DNA of 64,000 bases, from assembly GCA_963693305.1 (NCBI GenBank), contig OY855903.1:50085650-50149649 (forward strand), written 5' to 3'. Shown here piece by piece: positions 20,661 to 32,600 of the stretch. The notes under the pieces were generated by a model, which searched no databases, was not told the origin of the DNA, and was given only the letters and a program-made list of their open reading frames with translations. Numbering within the stretch: position 1 is the stretch's first letter; each line of letters opens with the position of its first letter. A program made the translations under genes and the position numbers. Source of the DNA: Meandrina meandrites (Eukaryota; Cnidaria; Anthozoa; Scleractinia; Meandrinidae).

Positions 20661-23600
20661 ATGCCTCTAAAGGACCTTTTTACCAAAGCTCCATCTCCAC
20701 TTCCTCCAACTGAAGAGCCATGGCCTCGATCAGAGTCTTCTAGTTCGTGTTTGAGGGATACATTCAAACAGTCTCCCTTGCATTCTGCAACCGCTCGTCC
20801 AACACTTGACGAATTCTTGCGGACAAATTATTTGATGATTCCAGACTTCCTCTTGCAAGTAAATAAGGCAAAGATAACGGCAAGGACGGGGAAACTCGTA
20901 AACGTTGCTCAGAACACGTCATCTGGGCAAAGCTCGGTCAATCTGGCAACTGATAAAGGGCTTCCCATTTCCTCTTCTTCAAACGTCTCCTTTTCTGATA
21001 TCCTTAACAACAACGATAAAGAGGTCAAAATAGTTGAAAGCAGGGGAATCAAAGAAAAAGATCCAAAAACAGCGCCTGAAATTTCTAACACTAAAAGTGG
21101 CGATAAGCTATTTTCTGCACTTTCACAAAAACAAACGTATGAAGAAATTCAAGTTCCCCCGCCATTAAAACCAAAACCCAGGGTGAAGAAAGTAATGAAA
21201 GGAGGAACTTTGGTAACCATTCCTGCTCCACAGCCGCGGAATAGAGCCAGGCAAGGATCTGCTGAGGATGGTAGCAAAAGCACAGTATCTGGTTTCGATT
21301 TGATAAGCAGCGAGGGCGGAGAAATAGCTGTTGCAGTGCCAGAGACGAGTGTCAAGGGAGGAGCGGAAGAGCTGGGTATCAAGAAAAGATGTGACAGTCA
21401 GCAGCTTGCAAAGAAAGATGATTCAATCATTCCTTGTGATGAAGAAAGTGATTTAATAATGCAACCAGGAGTTTCAAATAAAGACACTGAAGGGTTGGGG
21501 TCAGGAATTGTAACAGAGGAATGTGAACAAAGACAGGCCCCATTAACCTTTCACAGTGCTGATGTACTGCTAAAAAGCAAAAACACTCCAGCTAAGACTT
21601 CAAATCATGTCAGTTTAATTGAACCTGACAGCAATAAATGTGTAAGGACTGTATCTGAAGCAGACAGCAGCACAATTTCTCCAAGAAAGGAACCTGAAAT
21701 GACTATGAGCAAAGTTGCCGAGAGGGAATCTAATAAGGAGCATCCAGGGGGGTCCACAAAAGTCCCAGAAATGGACCCTTCTGGGAAAGCTCCAATTGAG
21801 AACGAGAACGAGCCCATTAATGAAGAGCCTAAATTAAGTAACAATGTTGCTGAGGTCCTTCATAAACATGATGTTGGAACATCAGCTATTGAAGAACCAA
21901 AAGGGATGAAAATCAGTATGGGCCCTACAGGGGAAACTGAAAAGGGGCCTGCATCGCAAGACTCAGTTGATGTGGGCCCTGAGGTAGAAGCTACTAACAG
22001 TCCTAAGAAGGAGTCAGCCGCTAATGTGTCACATGATTTAGCTATGAGAAGCTTCATCTCGAAACAAAGCCCTGTTGATGACAATGCAGGTCAGTCTTCT
22101 GAAGAACCTAACCAGGGCATTAACAGTAGTACTAACATGCCAGAAAGACATGTTATTGAGAAAGATAACAATCATCTTACAACCACTGGTGATACAGACC
22201 ATGAAATTAATTGTAGCACTGATGAGCAGAATGCCCAGGATTATAATGCTGATGGTTTAAAGGATATCAGTTTGGAAGGCTGCGATACCACTGTTGTTGA
22301 TGCCGATGATGATAAAAACAGCGATAGTGGAAGTTTGACCAGTACTGATGACAATGACGATGATGGCAATGATGATGATGATGAGAAGGAGGAGGAGGAG
22401 GAGGAGGATCACGACAGTGATGAAAGTGATGGCGTTAGCACCAGAGACAATCCAGCAGATGACAGCAGCAAGGAATATGCAGAGCTCATAATGGATGACT
22501 CCACCTCAGAGGAGGAGGAAGAATTTGATTTCTGTCCTGTCAACGAAAATGATTCTGACGAGGAGGAAGATGAAGAGAAGAGTGATTATGAAGCTGAGGA
22601 CATGAATTTGGACTCTGATACTGAGTCATCAACTGGCGGTATAACATTTTATCAAGATACCACAATTGGTGAAAGAGTGAAACGCTCCAGAAATAAGCAG
22701 AGAGAAAAACGAAAAGCAAAAAATCAGAGAAAGAAAGCTTCCAAGAAAAGAGCTAAGGCTGCAAAACAGGTGTGTGTAATCAGGAATGTTGCTCATCTTT
22801 ACAGTCAAATGCATTCAACCGTAGCCACCCAACAAAGTTTTTGACATCTTTTTGACAAGTTTTTGATTACTTTGATGAGTTTTACGGCTTCCGGTTGCTT
22901 TAAACTGCCAATCAAAAGCTTGAAAAATGGAAGGTGGGGTATCAACCGTTGCATGATTCGTCTTCAAACGTCAGAGTTTGAAAGGGTTTCAAACAACGCT
23001 TTGCACGAGCGATTAGCCAAGTTCAACTGGCGATAAATAAATTTTATGCAGGGTTTTCAAAATGGAAAAAAGTATCAGGAGGAAATTGGAAAATAGCCGG
23101 AGCACCAATGGGCCGCGGTAGCGGCGCTGGGCGGCGAAGCCGCCCATGGGGAGGGTGCGGGAGGGGGTTTCCCCCTCCTGCAGGGGGGGGTTTGGGGGGC
23201 CTCCCCCAGAAAAAATTGAAAATCTGCATGCTCTGAGGTGCATTCTGGTGCATTTTCAGGACCAAAAAGATATTTTTTAGGTCGTTGTACACTTTATTAT
23301 AACCTAGAGTTTTTTTGAAAATTATGTTTACTCATACATATTACAATGCTTTTCCCATGTTACATATTACATCCGAATAACCTCTTTCCCTCATCAGTAC
23401 TTCATTGACCTGTTATAACATGAATCAACTTTTGAAATTTGTTTTTGCAGTCAGAGTTTTCCTACTTATTGAAAATAAAGATGAACAGTTTCATGACCAA
23501 CGCGTTAAAGAAACCAAGCATAGTTATTTCGGCCTCACGTAATGACCTCGCAAATACAAAATTTGAGTGAAAGGCGGAGATTTAATTTTATTTTTTAGAG

Positions 23601-26600
23601 CTACATACAAGCTCCGTAAATAATGCATTGTTAGCTAAATTTCAATCGATTAGATAAATCAATTGTATTCCGCGGGCACAACTGTTTTAACTGTTGTTTA
23701 GTTATCAAAGTAACAATGCTCCGCTAAACAAACAATTTTAGTAAAACTCCACGAAAACAAAAGGGTCTCTGTAAGATGCTGACCGGATGGCGGCGGATGG
23801 CGGATGGCGGATGACGGATGGAAAAATGCGGATGATAAAATCGGGATGGCAAAATGCGGATGAAAAAATGCAGATACTAAGAAAATGGAAAAAAAAAATC
23901 AAAAATAAATGAAGGAGAATAGTTAAATCAGATTTCTGATGGCTGGCGGTGAAAATATTTGGGGCAAGAATGAATGCTCTTTTTGGCGCCTATAAACGCC
24001 ATGGTTATGTCTGACTATTCAGTGTTCTATGTTAATTGCGCTTGTAAATAGCCAGAACAAATTTATCTTACCACTTTGCCCGACTCAAAAGAGAAGTAAA
24101 CGGACAAACTACACACCGGTAAATCAAAAGGTTATTGAACCAAGCATGTTCGAGTAAGTCATTTTGTTGCCCATATATTGTCTAAACTGCTCTCGAGGTA
24201 AGCTAAGCCGTCATTGAGTGGCTCCGGAGCTATAACATCATTGAAGGTAAGACTTACCTTGGCAATAGCATGATTACCCGGCCTTCCTAAGGGGAGGGGC
24301 AAGGTTATCCTTCGCTTCTCCTTTTTCCCCCGTCCCATAAGGTCATTCAGGCTGGAGGAGTCTGTGATGTCGTGCGCAACCCACCCCCGTACAAATAATG
24401 TGCTTGTATAAGCTACTTAAAACGGGAACTTCTAATTTACCACAAATTTGTTATAATAAAGTAGCATATTCCCTTAGTGATGACGATTCCAGAGCATAGG
24501 CGAAGGAAGCAAGGAGGTACACTGAGGCTAGGGGCTTAATAACTCTGCTAATGAACATGTCCCCTAAGTAAGTTCAGCCCCACTTCAAATCGGGTGATAT
24601 GCCTGAAAACTGTTCCGGATAAAGCGTTAACATTCAGTTACTTTCTATATTTTTCACGTGAATAAAATCAACAATTTGAAATGCACAGGCCAAAATGAGG
24701 TAACCACGACAGAATTTGTAACTTCTAACGTAAGCATGATAAAAGATACCAAACTGTCATTAAATCAGGATGCATTAAAAATAACTATCAGAAGTGAATT
24801 TCCTTAATTTCTGGTCCACAATATCAAAATATTCTATAACGGTGATCACCAGAGTGAAGGCGATGGATTCTTTACAGCATTAGACTAAAGTTTTCGCAGA
24901 ATCCCACGCCGTGACACGTTTCAACAAATTCAGGATCTTCAACCCGGCCTCACTGGTAGACTGTTCAGTTTAGGTTGTATGAAAAACTAGACATCACAAC
25001 AACATTAGCTTTGAAAAACTTCCATAAAATTTCGATTAGAACAAATTTCTGAGTCTTTTTTTCACTTAAATACCAATCAAAAGATATTCCTGCTAAAATA
25101 TTGTTTCTGTTTTTTTCATTTTATCTGCAAAAATTCTTGCCGCCTTTGAAAGGGTTTACTGCTCAAAACGTGTGATTCTATTTTTAGTGCTAACTTGTTT
25201 GGCAATCCGGTTTCATTTCATTCATTTTTTTTTTCAAAACAAACGTTCCAAGCCAGAATTGTCGCTATCGGACGACTCCATAGATCTCAGTTGCGTTCGT
25301 TTATGTTCATTCACTCGCACTAGCCTTTAGAACGGACCGGCTGATGATAAAGGAAAGTCGAGTATCTCTTCTTCAATGAAAGTCTTCTCCATTTTATTCG
25401 GATCCGATGTAAATGAAGAAAGAAAGCTGGACTTCTCCCGGACTAAATAGACTGTCTTCTTTTTGACAGAGCAACGCAAATGAATTTCCCTTTCATCATC
25501 ATTTTATTACTACTTTTTTTAGTTTTCTTTGTTTCCGTATCTTTTCATCCGCATTTTACCATCTGCACTTTTCCATCCGCATTTTTCCATCCGCATTTTA
25601 TCATCCGCATTTTTCCATCCGTCATCCGCCATCCGCCGCCATCCGGTCATCATTTTACAGAGTCCCAAAACAAAAGGTTAAAAAATTTTATGTTAAGCGA
25701 GCCGTAACATGTGGCGCGACATAGTCGCGACAAGTCTGGCTGTGTCGGCTCCGTATAAAATTAATTTTCCATAAAGAACTGTAAAACATTCCGTTTCATC
25801 CGGTTTACTAATGATGAAGACTTGAAATTAAACTTTAAGTCTCACAAAAATCTTAAAAATAATGCCTTGGCTTATATCAAAAGTTAAATTTGAACAAATT
25901 TGTGTCGGCATGAAATTTATTTAATCGCCAGAGTCTGCCACTGTTCACATTCACGAAACGGCGCCTCATGAAACCAAACGTTGAATATAAAATAAAAGCA
26001 ACCCATACAAATTGCCTTGTTGACAATAAATAATTCAACCTAAGCGATGCAATATTGTTTTCAAACAATGTTTCATTCATAACAAGCACCAAAACTTATT
26101 TTCTGATCGACGGGGGGATTGTAAACAGAAACCCGGCGAACACTAAACAATTTGCATTTTAAAAAGTGTTTCATATCAGCAATCTCTTTTCTTTGATGTT
26201 TGAACCCAAACTGGGTTAAAAGCGGCTGTGATTTCTGCCTTTTTATCCGGTGACTGGGACCATTTTCTTAAAGTGGTACTATGATCAAATTTTCACCCCT
26301 TGCAATTTTAGGTGTTTCAAAGAATATTTAATGAAAGATTAAAAATGCCGTTTACCGTTTTCAAATATCTATTTTAGTTCCAGAGATATTTAAGCTTAAA
26401 AAAATCGTAAAATATGCAAATTAGGGAACTGATGACGTCATCTACTCAACCCAATTTTTTGTCAAGTACAAAAATTAAGTTATCTCGGTCATTTTTCTGC
26501 AGAGACCAATGAAACTTGGCAGACTAACAGTTCCTCAGGTGACACACCTACAGCTGTAGTAAAATTATGTTACCATGGCAACTCACTCTTTTCCAGTCCC

Positions 26601-29600
26601 CATCAATTTTATTTTAATATTTCAGAATTTTTCAGTTCGGAAAAATTAAACCCAGGCAAGACGTCTGCAACATCCATTGATATGCTTGCTAGATCTCGCA
26701 TGTAAAGCATTATTTACAAATATTAACGGAGAATGCCAGAATTGGCCAGAAAGGCGTTAAGCATTTGGGGGATCTGGAACCTAGTATGTTGCCATGGTAA
26801 CCAAGTTGTCAAGTTCATATTGTGAAACACAACTAGGAGAGTGTTACTGCAAAGAATCAGAGACTTTCAATACAAATTGGCTGAGATATCACTTTCTTAG
26901 TATTTAATCAGAATTTGGTTGAGTGTATGACGTCACTACTTTGCTAATTTGCATATTTTAAAAACTTGAATATCTCTGGAACGAAAAGGGGTATTGAAAA
27001 ACAGTAAACGGCATTTTGCTTCTCATATAGAGTACTTGTTAATATTTTAAAACGGTTGCAAAAGAAAACATGCGAATTTCATCATAGTAGCACTTTAAAG
27101 AAAGCACCAAGTACAAAGCTCTCACGAATTCACATTCGCTTACGCAAGATGAAACTAATCACGAAAGGATCAAATGTCAGTCTTTCGCGGGAAAACGCAA
27201 ATGGTTCCCGGTCCACGTTGAATGCTGTTGAATAAAAGAGCTACGATTTCTGATGCTGGAACGCGATCAATGGGCAAGAACAAAATATGTTATCTTTAAC
27301 TTAACCCATAGGAATCGCAATTTTATTATTACTATTATTTTTTTTTAATTTTGACTTCCAAAAGTACCCGGCGCTATAAACGCTCGAAGTAGCCGGTGAC
27401 TTGCGTCGGGCGCCGGTTACTTTTGAAACCCTGCATAATTTATGCCGACAAAAATTTGGTCAAACTTAACTTTTCGCACAGGAAACTGAAACTGAACGTT
27501 TCACAGATCGTTCGTATAAACCGTTGTGCAACCGGAAGCCATCAAACTAGTCAAAAACTTGTCAAAAAGATGTCAAATACTTAGTCGGGTGGCTACGGTT
27601 CAGCCCGTTTGACTGTAAAGGTTCATAGCGTTCTACAGTAAGTACATTGAACATGTACATGTACCTTCTTGGATGCTTCTTAATTTAAATGCTAATAATT
27701 ATTTATTAATTTTAATCCACCATACAGAAAAAGGTGGCAACTGGTACATTTGCCCGTATTTTTTTAGCACTTGAAAACCCTAAAAACACTTTTAAAAAGT
27801 CACATCAAAGTTGTTAAAACATCAAAATATGTAGCATTCACAATGACTTTAATGTGCCAATGATTGACTTTGTAAGGTTCACAAGGTACAGTGTATTTTG
27901 GTAAAATGTAAAGCTGTCTTCTTTTTTGTTATGGTGTCCAGATTGTCGATGGAAAGTGATGTTGGTTCCAGAAAGTTCCTGAAGTTTAAAGGGACACTGT
28001 CACGAGCATAACTTAAAAAATTCAACAGCCTAAAGAACATGTTTACACCATTAGAAACCTATTAAAATTTCTTAGAATTACTATACCAGTGTACTGAAGC
28101 TAAATATAGAGTGATTCACTGTGATACCATCGGGAGCTTTTGAAAAAGTCAGCCTGACTTTTTCAAGTTCTCTCCTTTTGGTTTGGAAAAATTGATGAAA
28201 ACTATTTACGTTCACTGTCTTTTTTAAACAATTTGCTAGATATCCTTCCCTTTACATTCTAGGAGAATTTCTTGCATGGTTGAAGTACTTACTCATAATT
28301 TTTGTGCCGTTTTACTAAAAAAGCCAAAATATGTCTGTGACAGTGCCCCTTTAAGCTAATGCTAGTGAAAAGTAATTTAAAAAAATAATGATTATTCCCT
28401 AAAGTAGTGTACTTGCAGGAGGCGCGGTGGCCTGATGGTTAGTGCGCTGGACTCTGTATCAAATGGTCCAGGTTTGAACCCTGGTCGAGGCACTGCGTTG
28501 AGCAAACACTTTACAGTTACTCTTATTGTGCCTCTCTTTATCCAGGCCCCAGTTGTTCAACGGGTGGATAACGCTATCCACCGGATAAATCGCTATCCAG
28601 CGGATAAGTGTTGGCAAAACAAACCACGCTATCCACTGGATAGTGATTTATCCGTTGGATAGCGTTATCCACCCTTTGAACAACTGGGGCCAGATGCTGC
28701 CTCCTCCTCAGGCGCCTCGATTTTCGCTGAAACAAAGAGCGCGAGCGCGAAGCGCGAGTGACTGGTGACGAGCGCGAAGCGCGAGGGACCACGGGAAGGA
28801 GAAGGAAAGAGAGCGAGACGCCTGCCAGAAAACGTGTCGATTTCGTGGCAATTTTGTCGTTTTCTTGGCATCCTCATTTTTTCGGCGTTTTTAAGCCTTG
28901 GAAGTGGACAATTTCAATAGTTTATCGAAGAATACGAAGTAATTGATATGTAGATCGATCAATGCCTCGATATACGTGATAATTCAGCACTTATGGCTGC
29001 CACCGAAGTCGATGATGATATGTGTGAAGATTCATACGAACTTGAAGTACTCGAAGAATCATTTGACGACTTATGTATAAATATGTATTGAACTACTGAC
29101 CTGTCGTGATCGGGTCTCGAAAAGCTTATCCAAAACGTTCCTTGTTTCCTTTGCATGCAATTTTTTCATTTTAACCAAAGCGGCGTGTTCGATTTTCGGC
29201 TAGAAACTTGTTTCAGGTTGTCGAAGCCTGTAATGTTGTTGAAGTCCGTTTTTCTGAAAAAATACAGCTTTCCCTTCACAAGATGGATGAGGACAAACGA
29301 TTTTCTCTTCTAAAAACGCCAAATTAACAGGTCTAAACTCATTTTTAAAAATTGCGTAATCGTCCGCCATTACACTCTACGCCATCTTGAAAACAAAATC
29401 TGCCAGGCGTCTCTCTTCCTTTCGCCTTCCCTTCCTCCCTTGCGCGCCCATGTCCAAGAGAGAGGCGCCTGGGTACGAGGCAGGGCCAGATGTATAAATG
29501 GGTACCAGCGAATTTACTGCTGGGGGTAACCATGTGATGGACTAGCATCCCATCTTGCTTCATGCTACAGAAACCGTGAAAAGCCCTGGCCTGATTGGCC

Positions 29601-32600
29601 ACTTAGCTTGTATGCAGACTTTACCTTAAAGCAGTGTACTTGGGTATTACTGGGATTGTCACACAACACACCTTCAGTAGAAAGGAAACAAATTGCTTTG
29701 TGACCCAAATAACGGCTTCAACGGAGACGACCAAATTCTCAGTAGTACTATTAAAAGAAATGTATTTCCTTTAGTAGGGAGAATTAAATTATGTTCAATA
29801 CACCTAATGGACTAACTGCCCTTGCACAAAACCTCAGTCTAAACGACTTAATTTGACTAGCAATGTCTTATGAACAGATCGTAACTGACCAGTTACTGTT
29901 AACAAACGTAGCATGAGTGTAACAGCCAATAACATCATGGCTTAACTGACCAATCAGCTTCAACAGACCAGACTTGTTACTTAACTATGAAGATGACTTC
30001 TGTTCAAGTCGTCTATACGTCAGAACAACCCTCACCCAGTGGAGAGAGGTACTATGACAACAGAACACAGTGAGAACACACGATCCGGAGTCCAGTGCAC
30101 TAAGCATTACGCCACCGCGCCTCCCCCCAGGTGTATAAATGGGTACTGGCGAATTTTACTGCTGTGGGGTAACCCTGTAATGGATTGCATCCCACCCAGG
30201 GGGGAGTAGAAATGCTCCTAGTCGCTTCATGCTGCGGAAACCGGGATGAGCCCCGGCCTGATGGGCAAATAGGCTCGCATGCAGACTTAACCTTTTTGCC
30301 TACTTTTCTCTCACCCAGACGATTACACTAATATAAGAACTACTTTTAATATTACATTTTGGTTCTTGTTCAAAATAAGGCTGCTAAAGCAAAGAACAGA
30401 AGCCATGATTCAACAGGCGGTAAAAAGAACTTCAAAGATAATCAAAAGCTTACCCCAGCATCTCAGAAGAAAGAGGCCAAAGGACAGCCTAAGAACAGAG
30501 AGTCTGTTCCGGGACATAAATCTGCCGAGACCGCTACGAAGCCTAAGCCCGAAACACAGAAGCCTCCACCAAACAAGCCGCCACAGGAGAGTATATCGGA
30601 GGACGTGTCACTTTTGTCAATGGTGTCATCTTGTGCAATGGATCTGACAGTTGCAGCTAGTGAAAAGGTATGCCGGCGTTTAGAGGAGCTCTGTCACGAG
30701 GATTTCGTAGATTTTTAGTGTTCTGAAATTAGTGGTAGGCAACTTTTAAGTTTAGCCTTCGTTAAACTAACAACTTAATAGGAGAAGAGAGACTGCTATG
30801 GTCTATATAAAAGTTTGCCATGGACAGAGAACTACAGAGAAACTTCCAATGTTCCCGACAAGTGTCCAACACATGAATATGTGAACACCGGACGCGTAAA
30901 ATTCCGGTTATAAGCCCCCCCCCCGGTTATAGGCCCATCTACCTGGAAACAATAAAATACATCCGGTTATAAGCCCCCCCCCCCCCCCCCCCCCGATATA
31001 AGCCCCCCTCTGCTGAATGACAGTACTGAACAGGGCTAAATGTTGCTCTATTATGACTTTTTAACTTAAAAACGTATTTCGATCAACACTGCCGTGGCTC
31101 GTTTCGAAACGTTTTTTTTTTATTCCGCTAATAAGCTCCCCCGGATATAAGCCCCTCCGCTTATAAGCCCACCCAAAACCCCTTACGAAGTTGTATAAGC
31201 CCAGGGCTTAAAACCGGAATTTTACGGTATCTGACTTACGCCCTCCATATAGCTGAGATCAGTAATGTCGAAAGCATCAAGTGGGGCGATAAAGAGAATA
31301 TGGTAAATGTTACAATGTAGTTTTGTTTCAAGCCGTTCTCAAGCCCTGATGATATTTTTTTTTTCTTTCTCTGCAGTTCTTCTTGAAGAAGCGACGAGGC
31401 GGACAGCACTCCAAAAAGATGAAGAAGGCGAAGAGGAAAGCCGAAGCACTTGAGAGAATCCGGAGAGGAGAACCGCCACCTAGAACAAGACGAGTTTTTC
31501 AAGAACTCCCTAAACCTATCTGCACGTTTTACAGAGAAGGAAAATGCAGAAAGGTACAGCGACCAAAGCAACGTTACGTTAGGTTACGTTACGTTACGTT
31601 GTACGTTACGTTAGGTTGTGGGAGACGTGGTAGGCACGAGGTCAATGCATTGTCACCCACTCCACCCCGGCGTATAAATGAGTATCGAATAAGAAATGCT
31701 CATAGTCGCTTCATCCTGTTGAAACAACCACACAGACGTTACTACGTGACATTTTGCTATGTTACGTTACGTTGTATTGTGTTGCGTTGTGTTGTGTTGC
31801 ATTGCGTCACGTTTCTTTACTTTGCAGTTGTAAAGACCCCGAAACCCTTACAAGTAAGGTTACCCTAAAAAAGTAATAAAAATGACATTCTTTTGCAAAA
31901 CGAAAAACTGTTAAATGATTTAATTCTCACTTGAGAGTCGAAAGCACTCGCTCTCTGCTTTGTTTAACAACTTTCTCTCTCACGCACGTTTTCCCGCGCT
32001 TCGCGCTGGCTGTATGTATTCGCTTTGAGTTTTGATTGGTTCGCTGGATTGTCTGCGTTCTCTGTGATTGCCCAGAGTAATTGCTTTGGTTTTAGTTTTA
32101 CAACACTCACTCAAATACGGCCGTAAGTGTTTAAATCGTTATTATTTTGTCTTTTTCTTTAGGGGAGCGATTGCGCTTTTCGTCACGACAGATCAGCTCT
32201 GATAAAGAAGAAGGAAGTCTGCAAATTTTACCTGTTATCTGCAGACAACTGTTATGCTGGAGATGATTGCATTTTTATGCACAATATCCTTTACACGTTT
32301 GTCTCAACATTGAGTCGCATCGCAAGCGAAGAGAAATGCAGGTTTAAAATAGTTTGTTTTCAAACCCGTGCTCGTCTGTACATCTCTAAGTGCTATATTT
32401 TTAAAAAAGGAAGTTTAGAAATAAGACTTCTTGCGATCCACCTAGCTAGACATGGTCTTCTCACTTTGATACTAGTTATGTGGTCTGCTTCGTTCCCAGG
32501 CTCCGCTTTATTTCGTCCGTTAAGAGCGGAATGAGCGAAGACTGGGAACGTGGCAGCTCTGCGGTAGTGTGATCAACAAATGCAGAGCTAAATACGATAA

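Larger units (their letters stand above)
22797..27620. mobile_element. 4.8 kb element with ~200 bp terminal inverted repeats, holding other insertions
   Basis: CTTTACAGTCAAA..AACCGTAGCCACCC, TTTTTGACAAGTTTTTGA, GGCTTCCGGTTGC and ATGCAGGGTTT occur in this order from 22797 and, inverted, back from 27620. It fills most of intron 1 of the CCCH gene, beginning only 27 bp after the exon 1 donor. No transposase was seen. No clear target duplication was found. Confidence 0.65.
28418..29628 (+). mobile_element. tRNA-derived SINE interrupted by two younger insertions
   Basis: The head 28418-28544 has a Pol III A-box-like GGCCTGATGGTTAG and B box GGTTTGAACCC (28471-28481). The body resumes at 29493 with TGTATAAATGGGTACC and runs to ~29628. 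In between lie a foldback MITE (28545-28691) and a Mutator-like element (28697-29483). The same body motif recurs at 30131, supporting the assignment. Confidence 0.75.

Noticed and set aside
22770..22844. Last 25 codons of the open frame after the CCCH gene exon 1
   Set aside because: CAG|GTGTGTG is a good donor, the following sequence enters a repeat element within 30 bp, and the downstream exon at 30380 joins in phase.
30319..30379. Splice acceptor CACCCAG at 30318 for CCCH exon 2
   Set aside because: The frame after it meets TAA at 30329; the AG at 30379 gives an open, in-phase join, though its pyrimidine tract is weak.
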